Source of the DNA: Rhizophagus irregularis
Taxonomy: Eukaryota > Glomeromycota > Glomeromycetes > Glomerales > Glomeraceae
NCBI RefSeq assembly: GCF_026210795.1
Contig: NC_089450.1
Location: forward strand, 992,001-1,056,000
Length of the DNA stretch: 64,000 nt
Reading direction: 5' to 3'
Shown: one piece after another, positions 44,409 through 54,294 of the stretch
Layout: each line of letters starts with the position of its first letter
Numbering within the stretch: position 1 is the first letter of the stretch
The notes under the pieces: model-generated
The model's input: only the letters and a program-made list of their open reading frames with translations
What the model was told of the DNA's origin: nothing
Databases searched by the model: none
Made by a program: the position numbers and the translations under genes

Positions 44409-46495
44409 GTAAGTTTTGAAGCGTTCGCTTCGAAACTTTTAATATATTTTTTTTAATTTCTTTTAGGAAACGTTTCTAACGCTTCCTATACTCTCTTTTT
44501 TTTTAGATCTCGATATTCGATTTCAGAAATTTAGGAAATTAAGGGTAAGTTTCGAAGCGAGTTCGCTTGTTTTTTTTTTAATTTCTTTAGGAAACGTATC
44601 TAACGTTTCTTATTTTTTTTTGTGTAGGTCCTTCGGCATGCTTCTTTGGGATTCGAAATGGTAAGTTTCAAAGCATATGCTTCGAAACTTTTTGAAAATT
44701 TTTAATTTCTTTAGGAAACTTTTCTAACGTTTCCTTTCTTTCTTTTTTTGTGTAGGTCTTTCGGTATTCGACTTTGGGAAGCAAGGAACCGAAAGGGTAA
44801 GTTTCGAAGCGTTTCGCTTCGAAACTTTTTAAAAAAAATTATTTTTTTTTTAATTTTTGTAAGGAAACGTTTCTAACGTTTCCTATTTTTTTTTTGTAGA
44901 GATTTTTCGATATTTGACTTTAGAAGGCGAATCGGTAAGTTTCAAAGCGTGTTGTTGTACGCTTCGAAACTTTTAAGAAAAAAATTTTTTCTTTTTTTTG
45001 TAAGGAAACGTTTCTAAGTTTCCTTTTTCTTTTTGTAGGAACGCCGGACGTTTGAATGATGAGTTCGAAATGAACCGGTAAGTTTCGCAACATTGTGTTG
45101 CGAAACTTTATTTTTATTTATTTCTTTTTAAGAAACGTTAACTAACGTTTCTTTATTTTACTTTTTGTAGGTTCCGGACGTTAGGATGATGCTAAGTTTC
45201 GCAATGTTACATTGCGAAACTTAATTTTTATTTTTTTTATTATAAGAAACGTTTATATTAACGTTTCTTTTTTACTTTTTGTAAGTTCTGGACATTAGAA
45301 TGATGGAAACAAACCGGTAAGTTTCGCAATGTTACATTGCGATACTTAATTTTTTATTTTTTTTTATTAAAAGAAACGTTAACTAACGTTTCTTTCCTTC
45401 TTTTTGTAGGTTCCGGACGTTTGGATGAAATGACCCAGTGAGTTTTGCAATGAATCGTTGCGAAACTTAATTTATTGTTTTTTTTTAAAGAAATGATATT
45501 AAATGTTTCTTTCCTTTACTTTTTGTAGGAACGCCGGAACGAATTCACGAACCGGACTTTGGGTGGAAGGTAATAAAGGGAATTTTGTTTTTGTTTATAT
45601 TTTTTTCTTTATTTCTTAACAAAACGTTAACTAACGTTTCAATTTTTTTTATAGATCACCTTAACATCCACTTCTGCCAAATTGGAACTAAAATGGTTAA
45701 GAAGTTCAAAAAGAAAGTGCTTGGCAAAGGTGAATGAATTGAAGAACCCATTCAAGTAATTGGAAGAGACAAAGGAAACTCCGGGCATTTGGTGGGGTGT
45801 TCTTTTATTATATAACGAAACATTATTTAAATTTCGTTTATTTTTTGTTTTTTTATAGGTTAAAGGAATGAAAGGAAAAGGTGAGAATGAAAGAAAAGAG
45901 AAAGATGAGAACGAAAGGGAAAGGTGAAAAACGAAAGGGGAATGTGAAAAATGAAAGGGGAAGGTGAAAAATGTAAAGGAAAAGAGAAAACGAAAGAGAA
46001 GACGAAAGGGAAGGGTAAGAACGAAAGGGAAAGGGAAAATGAAAGGAAATATTTCGAAGGTATACTTCGAAATTTTTTTATTTTATTTTTCAACGAAGTG
46101 TTTATTAACGCTTCATTTTTTTTTTTTAGGTTCAGCGGCTATTGGACAGACCGGAATTCAATATTTTGAAGGTATACTTCGAAATATTTTTTATTTTTAT
46201 TTTTTTCAACGAAACGGTTATTAATGTTTCGTTTTTTTTTCTTTTTTAGGTTCAGCAGCTCATTGGACGTATGGAATTCAACATTTCGAAGGTATGTAAC
46301 TTCAAAATGTTTCTTTAATTTAATTTTTTTCACGAAACATAAATTAATGTTTCATTTTTTTTCTTTTTTAGGTTCAGCGGCTTATTGGACATGCATATGG
46401 AATTCAACATTTCGAAGGTATATAACTTCGAAATGTTTCTTTAATTTATTTTTTTTACGAAACGTATATTAATGTTTTGTTTGTTTTTTTTTTAG
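44409..46495 (+). repeat. tandem array of ~15 intron-like units with paired hairpins
   Basis: Unit boundaries (donor GT to acceptor AG): 44409-44506, 44545-44627, 44661-44755, 44797-44899, 44935-45038, 45078-45170, a degenerate unit at about 45191-45284, 45317-45409, 45438-45528, 45570-45654, one with an unclear donor ending 45858, 46060-46129, 46172-46249, 46292-46371, 46418-46495. Most are 70-104 bp. Typical unit: GTAAGTTTCGAAGCG, loop, CGCTTCGAAACTT (hairpin A), an A/T spacer, AGGAAACGTTTCTAACGTTTCCT-like hairpin B with the branch-type CTAAC in its 3' arm, a T-rich run, TTTTGTAG. Mini-exons of 28-46 bp between them are repeats too. Orientation is plus, opposite to the MULE gene. In the first part the joined mini-exons hit stops, so a long protein is unlikely. 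Confidence 0.85.
45859..46059 (+). repeat. purine tract (GAAAGG / GAACGAAAGGG words)
   Basis: About 200 bp of A/G rich in GAAAGGAAAAGG and GAACGAAAGGGAAAGG. It behaves as one long exon between two intron-like units. It is complementary to the pyrimidine tract at 44138-44395, with a 26-base perfect match at 46018-46043. Confidence 0.85.
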
Positions 46496-46619
46496 GTTTT
46501 CTATTTTGGCACTGGTGCAGATTATCCATAGATTATCGGATATCTGATAAATATAGATTATCGTTAAATAATAATAATTGTGCATTTATTAATAAATAAA
46601 ATTATAATAGATTATAAAT

Positions 46620-47640
46620 CAGTGTTTTAAATTGTCATGGCGTTTACACTAAATTGTTTAAAATTATTACTAAATTTCGCTCAATTGCCCGAAAATTTCA
46701 CTTAATTATCTGAAATTATTGCAAAATTTCACTAAATTATCTTCGAAAATGTTGCATTTATATCGTTTACACTCAATTGTCCAAAATCGGTAAAACATTT
46801 TCACTCAATTGTCCGAAATTATCCTAAATTTCACTAAATTATTCAAAAATCTAGCTAACATTTACCAAAAAAATGCAAAATTCACCACAATTTTCCACAA
46901 TTTGTATTACGTTTGCACAACATTGCTGAAAAATTTACCTAAATTTTCAACAATTTACATAATATTACTAAAAATACACTACAATTTACCACTATTTGCA
47001 TTACGTTTGCATAACATTACTAAAAATTTAACTAAATTTACCATAATTTGCACTTCGTTTGCATAGCATTACTAAAAATTTAACTAAATTCACCACAATT
47101 TACATTACGTTTACATATAATTACTAAAAATTTAACTAAATTCACCACAATTTGCACTTTGTTTACATAACATTACTAAAAATTTAACTAAATTCACCAC
47201 AATTTGCACTTCGTTTGCATAGCATTACTAAAAATTTAACTAAATTCACCACAATTTACATTACGTTTACATATAATTACTAAAAATTTAACTAAATTCA
47301 CCACAATTTGCACTTTGTTTACATAACATTACTAAAAATTTAACTAAATTCACCACAATTTGCACTTCGTTTGCATAAAATTACTAAAAATTTGCCTAAA
47401 ATTCACTACAATTTACATTACGTTTGCATAAAATTACTAAAAATTTAACTAAATTCACCACAATTTACACTTCGTTTGCATAACATTACTAAAAATTTGC
47501 CTAAAATTTCCCACAATTTAATGATAATTTACTGAAAAATTTCTCAACATTTGAATTAGGAATTCTGTAGGAATTCCGCCATTTTGACAAAATTTGCCAA
47601 ATTGTAAGTCCTCCATTATCCCAAAATTGTAACACAATTT
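46620..47640 (+). repeat. right arm: 52-bp tandem repeat with a 156-bp higher order
   Basis: From about 46900 the unit CTAAAAATTTAACTAAATTC-ACCACAATTT-GCAYTWCGTTTRCATAR is repeated about every 52 bp. Between 47050 and 47361 three slightly different units form a 156-bp block that occurs twice in a row almost unchanged (GCACTTCG at 47050, 47206 and 47362). Before 46900 the repeats are looser (AAATTTCACTAAATT). No ORF. Confidence 0.85.
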
Positions 47641-48779
47641 ACCTCAATTTACCGGGATAATTCTCAATTTGCCAGAAAAATTCCAGGCAAATTTTGTGAC
47701 AATGACATCTGTTCGACCTGTGTGGAAGAATCGATTTTAGTAGGTTAAGTGCCTTTTCTAGTGTGATTTCAAGCTCATCTGAGATTATGAACAATCCAAG
47801 AGGGAGTGCTCCGACCGCACAACTGGTACAAAGAAGTGTAATCGACGTATTTAAAGGTTCGAATGATGCTGAAACATCTACATAACATATTTCACCAGAT
47901 TGTGGGATTTTTTCGTGCACGCGACTCATTAATCCAGTTACCACACATAGAATAAGTGCCTTTTCCGTACGTGAATCGTATTCTTGAAGGATTGCTTTTC
48001 CACGACCTGAGCTGTTATATTCGTTTACAATATCTACGAGACATCTAAATATTAAACTACCATTACAATCACCAAGTGAAGTTTCTCGATATTTTTGAAA
48101 TAACTTGGCAATATAATCGTAGTCAGGATTATTTGCCCGATCTGCAAGTAGAACTAATAGATCCTGTTCATCCATAGAACTAAGGTACAACTCATCTTCA
48201 TGGACATTTATCGCCGATGCAGGCGAATATCCATCTTTGAAAAGTTGCAAGAACTTCTCGCAGAATTTTTCATTGACACGACGAAAGCTTAACGATTCTG
48301 CCGAATTAATTACATGATTGTGCGTAAACTTTATATTAACCTCTAGGAGATGATTAAGTTCAACGCGCCAACTCTCTAACCGAAGATGAATTGTTGCTTT
48401 GCAACTGGTATTTCGTAATCGAAGCAAATTTTGGCGTTTAACTTCTCGACTTCCTTGCTTTTTCTTCACTGTATCGCTATGTATACAATGTCTAGTCTCG
48501 CAAAAAAGAACATATTTTCCCTTGATTTCATAACGCTTGGTTTCCAGCATCATTGTTTTTGACCAGAATTGAAACGTCACAAACCATTTGGATGCCTTCT
48601 CTTTATCATTGACATCTACAAATACGTCTAGTTCAAATTGTGGTATCACAAAGTCCTCAGCAGTTTGATACGATGGTAGTTCGTTAAAGTTTATAATTGA
48701 ATATGTGTAGTGCTGGGGAAGTATCGATTTTAAAACATTGGGAAGAGAATTCCAAGAAAAGAACTACAAATTTAATTAA

Positions 48780-50234
48780 TAACAATACTGAAAAGATAAA
48801 TAAATGATACTTGTAGACGATAAAAAGAACTATATTTTAAAATTTAATACATGATAAAAAACAATGAAAATTCAATGATATTTAATGAATAGCATTTAAA
48901 AATAATGAAATCAATAAAATATATGCTACATGAAAAAAAAAACAATGAAGAATCTGATATTTAAAAAAAAGTATATTTAAAATCAATGAAATATGATAAA
49001 AAAATTAAAAATTAAAATACAAGCTTAAACTATATTAAAGAAATGATATATTTTCGTTATATTAAGTTAAATAGATATACACTATATTATAAATATATAA
49101 TTATTATAATTGAAATACTTGTTTTGCTCAAAATCTCGGTTTTTTTAAATATATTCCATGTGATTATATTATCAGTCACCGAAAATGTCACATGCAGATC
49201 ATTTTCATAATAAATCAATTTTGTGTAACATTAATCCAACAACTTTATTTTATAATTAAACGTCAAATTCCAAATGTACCACGCTTGTGTAAATTACAAA
49301 ATTTATAGATAATCATGTGTTCTATAAATTTTATCATTACTTTCCATTTTAGTAATTTTTTTTTTTCGTTTTACATTTCTTGCAAAAAACCCTTAAAAAA
49401 AGCTTTTCTTCGAGATTAAAGTTGAGAAATGGAGTAAAAAATATTTTTAACAATAGTAATATATGCAAATTCACGAGAAGAAAATGTTTTTTTAAGTTAT
49501 TAATGACGGTCAGTTAGGTAGTTTTTGTGTAAAACGTAAAAAATTGGATTTTTTTTTATTATAAGGAGCTTTTTAATATAAAAAATGAAAAAAAAGTATA
49601 TTAAAATCATTTATTTTTGTAAGTTATCAATATCCTCTTGTATCTACAACTCTTCAATTATACTTGTTAGTTATACAATACTATATACTAATACTAATTT
49701 CTCTTCTCTAGGCGGTCTGGAATTATTTTTGATGATTTGGAATTTCTTATTTTTTCAGCTTAGAAATTTTGCCTAAAGTAAAGATAATTATTTTTTTTCT
49801 CATACTACCATTACTTATTTTATAACTAATATGGATTGTTTGTCCTTTTTTTTATATAGGTTTAATAGTAGTTAAAAATTATTTTTGACGATTTCTTAAT
49901 TTTCGTGATGGACGTCAAATAATATTAATTAATCAGATGAAAACAAGTTGATTATTCATGTGAGTTTATTTTTTGCATAGATAATTTTGTATTCATATAG
50001 GATAGATTTATTTTTATGTAGAACAATTATTTTTTCGTGTATAATAGAAATTTTTTTATCAATTTTCATAGATAAATAAATATAAATTTATTTTTTAAAA
50101 TATTTTATGCTGCCATCAAAATTTTTTTTAATATTTTAATTAAAAATAATTTATTTTTTTTACAAATTACTATAGCATGAACGTATAATAGTTTGGGATT
50201 TAAGTATCAGTTGCTTCATCATCATCATCAGATA
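48780..50234. other. AT-rich gap between two genes of the 13.6-kb unit
   Basis: Mostly A/T with T-runs; it may hold the first exon and promoter of the MULE gene, but I cannot place them. Short frames such as 49585-49776 have no support. Confidence 0.5.
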
Positions 50235-50398
50235 GCATGTTTGTTTCTTCTTCTTCCTCCTCCCCCTCCCTCCCTTCCCCTTCCCCCTCCCCTCCCTCCC
50301 TCTCCCTCTCCCTCTCCCCCTCCCCCTTCCCCTTCCTCTCCCTCCTCTCCCTTTTTCTTTTTCTTTTTCTTCTCTTATTTCTATTTTTTTTTCTTTTT
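50235..50398 (+). repeat. CT-rich microsatellite
   Basis: TCATCATCATCAT followed by about 150 bp of C/T words (CCCTCCC, CCCCTTCC, CTTTTT). The Pro/Leu or Gly/Arg frames across it are composition artefacts. It lies just past the 3' end of the gene at 50399-53462. Confidence 0.85.
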
Positions 50399-53300
50399 TC
50401 ATTTTAGTAATATCAGCAACTGTAACCCGTGTGATATTTCTTGCTTTCTTCCAATAGTTGTATAACTTTCTGTTAAAAAAATTTCTTGATTTGCTATTGT
50501 TTGTAATCTCTTAATTCCAATATCATACGCAATAATTAATTGATTAACTCCATCATCATTTAAATTGTTACAGAATTCAAATACTGGATTTTCAAGAGGA
50601 TTTAAAGATTCAAAAGCATTTATCAATAAGTGTGCGAGCTCCCAAATCTTTTCCTTTCGAGATTGAACATTACGTGGTCGGGAACTTTGAACAGAATCTC
50701 CAATGTAATCACAAATCAGCATTTCTGTTCGTTCCTTTTCTAGTTGAGTAGCTTTTATTCTTAATTTCAACTCTTCTTTATCTGCTGGAATTCTTGTTAC
50801 ATTTTGTTTTACAAATTTTACTCCAAATGTTTCTAGTGCTTCGTCATATGCAAAAAAATGTCCAGGACTTGTTAAATTAATGGATGGTGCTGTACGAAGC
50901 ATTTTACGAAGTAGAGGATTATTTTCTATGCAATGTATATGATACGTTACAGATCTAGCATAATTTGATTTACCGGCAATGGGAAATAAAGGTGAAAAAG
51001 CTTTTAAACTTTCATGTTGTAAATCAAATATTCCCCATCTAATACTAAACCAATGTGCACGCCAATAACTAGCCCATTGAAAATATAAATACCAAACTTT
51101 TACACAATTATTTTCTTCTTTTAAAATATTATCTAATGTCTGTTTTTTCTTTTTTACATATATATGAATTGCTATTCCTACGGAAATCCAAATCAATTCC
51201 AATACTCTTGAAGTTGCTCTGAAATCTACACCTTTCTCTAATTTATCTAGAAATCGTATACCTAATATTCCTGCCATATTGAATATTCCGTAACCAGAAA
51301 AAATTGTAATTAATGCCATCATCATATCCTTATTGGTATGCCATTGTCCAAGGATCATTTTTGTTTTTTGATTTGTTTTACAATAACTAATACCTCGTCT
51401 AAAAATAGCTTCATCCGCAACTACATTAATATATTCATTATTTTCCATACCAATTTCATTTTTATACATTTCTAGACATTTATGCACAGCGGAATCACTT
51501 GATGGTTGATCTCCAGCATCAAGAATTATAACATTAGGAGGCGGAAGATTAAAACTAACTTCAAAATGTGTCATAATTTGATTACGTATATCATCTTCAT
51601 TAAAATCTGAACGATAATTAGGAGTGAGATTTTCATTAAACGTAAGTAATTGTTCAAAAACTGAATTAAAAATATTAAATGTTTGTTGTGAAAAATTATT
51701 TTGCCCAATAATTTCAGGTAATTCATTAGGTAGTTGGTATTGAAAGAGCATCCGTAATGTAGCGTGTGAATTTCCTCTAACAGCGTCAAAAATGTTTCCA
51801 TAACCAAATGTAGTTTCTTTAAAATCCACATTATCAATAATACCAAGATTCCAAATATTCTTTTCATGGCAAATTCGATCAGTTGGGTCTACTAAGAGAG
51901 CACGAATTTTTTCCAAATTTCGTTCATGTCTTTGAGAGTGGCTTGTAATATTAACAACTTCTAAAATTCCCTGCAATGATGACAAAAGTTTTGGTTTTCG
52001 GCAAAGACTTGCCATTGTTCGAGGTAACCAAATTTTCCATCTTTTAAATGCAATGTTTAAAATTATTGAAATAAAAAATGTGGTTTGTTTAGTAATTTTT
52101 TCATAATTTAAAGGTTTTAATGGTTTTTTACGATATTTTCTTTGTCTATCTATAATTTTTTTTTTGTTTCATATAAAGTTTTTAAAAGACCATCATAAAA
52201 TTGTACTAAACATGAAGGAAATATAGAACGATATTCTTCTATAGAAGTAGGTGATTCAAGTAATTTTTTGTGAATTTTTAATTCATTTTTCGCGAGTATT
52301 ATTGAATGTGCTAATGCTTCTCCAAATTCAAAAAAATGTTTTGACGTAAGATTCTTAGGATTTAATTTTTTATCAAAATTGTAATTAAATTTGACTAAAA
52401 TAAGAATAATAAGAATTATAAATAAAGAAGGTACTTCATTTTTTATATTTTGTACTGATAGTAGCGTTGATGATGTAGTCTCAGATTTTTCTTGAGTATT
52501 AATAATACATAAAATAGGAGCTAAATGTGCTAAAATTTTTTCTTGAAATGCTAAATTATCAGAATTAGCAATATTAAGAATCCAATATCCAATTACTTCT
52601 AATGCCTTTTTGGTATCGTTTTTATGATGTGACAGGTTATCACAATTTGGATCTTTTTTTATACCTTGTCCAACACGTTGATAAATATGCCCACCCTTTT
52701 CTTCATAACAATTCATACATATATATCGTGCATGTTTACTCGAATTTGTTGGAATTACAAAAGAATGGTATGTTTGCAATGCACCACATTTCATTTGCCT
52801 TATACAAGGTACCTCGATTATTTTTACCTATAACTTTATATGAGTGATTTTCACAATTAGGACCACGACTAAAAAAAATTTTATTTTTATTACAAAATAA
52901 ACATCTGCGTCTATGAATAATACTTTCCATATAATCTTTAGTTTGTTTTAAATTTGATGAATGCAATTGATTTTGATCATATAAAAAATGCGAATAACAA
53001 ACACCTAAATCTTCAATTAAAAAATTTTTTGCTTTAACTTCTTCATCGTCAATTTGCCAAGTTCCAATCATTTGCCAAAGTCGTCTCAATTTTTTTTTTA
53101 GAGTTGCACTGCTGAATTTTACCATCTAACATATCAATTACAACGCATGGAGTTAAATTTTCATTATTTGGTACTTTAGTAATTATTTCATCACGCTCAT
53201 CATCAGATTCTGTCTCAGAAAAATTACTTCCTATATCACTCAGATCCTCCCAATTGTCTTCTTCCTCTGAAATATTTTGTTGAACTAATTTTTTTGCATT

Positions 53301-53462
53301 TGTAAGCATATTAAAATCTAATTCAAATAAAGATTCTAAAGATTCATTTTCCTCTACATTATCGAAACTCTCATTTTCATCATATTCACTATAAAAAGTT
53401 TCATTCTTATCCGTTAAACTTTCCTCTAAATTCTCATATTCTAAGCTTTTCTCTAAATCCAT
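50399..53462 (-). CDS. large gene in the 13.6-kb unit, perhaps DUF6589-like, in three frames
   Basis: Three consecutive minus-strand blocks read as one protein type: an acidic N-terminus (53462 to about 53100); a Cys-rich middle (53100-52150: RRRCLFCNKNK, ICMNCYEEKGGHIYQRVGQG, EVIGYWILNIAN); a long C-terminal block (about 52135-50399: NVIILDAGDQPSSDSAVHKC, INVVADEAIFRR, MILGQWHTNKDMM, GIFNMAGILGIRFLDKLEKG). The last block reminds me of fungal DUF6589-type proteins, which are linked to mobile DNA; I hold that loosely. The frame changes at two runs of ten A (near 53090 and 52157 on the sense strand) and at an A5 run near 52830. These could be true decay, homopolymer sequencing errors or slippage. 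No splice sites fit the changes. It may be cargo or a second movement gene of the unit. Confidence 0.55.
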
Positions 53463-53469
53463 TATATAA

Positions 53470-54176
53470 ATCTAAAAAAAAAATTTTTTTTTTAAGAAAA
53501 AAACACGTTATATTTTACTAGTTTTTGTTTAAAACTTTAAATTTCTTGTTATCTTTGGTAAATTTCAAGTTTTTCTTACCTTTTATTATTTTTAATATCA
53601 AAAATACAACAACTTCCAGCGAAGATTAAAGTTGAATAACAAAGAGTATGAGAGATTTTTTTTAATAAGGTTATAGAAGCGGTCAATATGTTCGTTTTTT
53701 ATTATTTAATTTAGATCGATCATATTGTGTAAATTTGGTGTTACATATGATTTAATTTTTTTTAATTTAACAAAATTTAGGCCGGCATTACGGAATTGGC
53801 CAGAATTAACAAAAATTTGGCCAGAATTATAAATTGTTGATCGGCAAATTTAACCAGATTTAATTAATTTTGGCCAACTTTAATTATATATTTGTATTAT
53901 ACATTTGAAGAGGGTACTGCGCCATAAATTTTTTTTTCTCGACCTTAATAAAAAAAATTTGCCTTTTTTTATTGTGACATTTCCAGTGACTGTTATAGGA
54001 TATACTCTAAAAGCTTCGATAATACAAAAAAATATGCAAAATTAACTAACCTGTGAGATATTTTGTGAAGTATTTCCTATGGTGTCCATTGCTGTTTCAC
54101 GAATCACGCCGTAAGCTGTGTAACTTTAAGCTTTGTGATAAATCAGATCATTAGACTACTTAGCCAAAATAAAAAG
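53470..54176. other. AT-rich sub-terminal DNA of the 13.6-kb unit
   Basis: No ORF. Contains repeated GGCCAGAATTA/GGCCAACTTTAATTA words near 53780-53890. It must hold the promoter of the gene at 53462 if that gene is expressed. Confidence 0.45.
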
Positions 54177-54253
54177 GTGAGAAAAAAGTGAAAAAATCTA
54201 GCGCGATATGTAGATATGTTTATCAGTGCGACATGACGATCATAAGTTTTCTG
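54177..54253 (-). repeat. right 77-bp terminal inverted repeat
   Basis: Inverted copy of 40645-40721 with four mismatches; ends CATAAGTTTTCTG. Confidence 0.85.
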
Positions 54254-54294
54254 TGCTGCTTCATCACGTAATGACGTAATACTTCCGCATTTGG

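Larger units (their letters stand above)
42642..47720. mobile_element. 5.08-kb TIR element without transposase, carrying an intron-like array
   Basis: Ends CAGGTCGAAGGGGCGCCATT and, on the other strand, CAGGTCGAACAGATGTCATT, with similarity for about 35 bases (TTGTC, then AAATT). Flanks TGTGGACA (42634-42641) and TGTGGAAG (47721-47728) agree at six of eight bases, the size of a hAT target duplication. Insertion into the MULE coding region is proven by the clean rejoining of the frame. Inside, in order: repeat arm, fold-back and hairpins, pyrimidine tract, intron-like array with mini-exons, purine tract, satellite-like arm. No transposase frame is present. Confidence 0.75.
41103..48765 (-). 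pseudogene. MULE transposase with SWIM finger, split by a 5-kb insertion
   Basis: Mutator-like transposase. The N-terminal part (48765-47721) has CRN-type Cys/His words of a FAR1-like finger (FCETRHCIHSD, RNTSCKATIHLR, FTHNHV) and the first catalytic Asp in CYVDVSASFEPLNTSITLL. The C-terminal part (42641-41103) has FFGRGP, ILTDDSSAERNVLELYWP (second Asp) and NNYIERSFGILKDIVF. A SWIM finger CTCPISASGTPCKHQ (C-x-C-x8-C-x-H) lies at about 41815-41860. Taking out the insertion rejoins LKSILP to QHAFFGRGP in frame, so the insertion is later than the gene. An acceptor-like TTTGTAG lies at the head (48766), so a 5' exon is likely upstream. Frame changes near 42300-42500 and below 41700 show further decay. 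Confidence 0.8.
40645..54253. mobile_element. 13.6-kb unit bounded by 77-bp inverted repeats
   Basis: The ends at 40645-40721 and 54177-54253 are inverted copies, 73 of 77 positions alike, both starting CAGAAAACTTATGATCGTC. Inside, on the minus strand, are a MULE/SWIM transposase gene (41103-48765) and a second large gene (50399-53462). Without the 5.08-kb element nested in the MULE gene the unit is about 8.5 kb. I do not find a matching target duplication outside the ends, so recombination between two copies, or loss of one flank, is possible. Confidence 0.6.

Noticed and set aside
44409-45654. A long spliced protein-coding gene made from the mini-exons
   Set aside because: Joining the first mini-exons from the ATG before the first donor hits a stop within the first exon, and their lengths (38, 33, 41, 35, 39) do not keep one frame.
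47050-47480. Regular direct repeats that resemble a CRISPR array
   Set aside because: The 52-bp units have no unique spacers, are AT-rich and form a satellite with a 156-bp period; the genome is fungal.
49585-49776. 63-codon ORF between the two genes of the 13.6-kb unit
   Set aside because: AT-rich, no domain, no support from splice sites or neighbours.
50160-50465. Gly/Arg-rich (minus) and Pro/Leu-rich (plus) ORFs
   Set aside because: Products of the CT microsatellite at 50235-50398.
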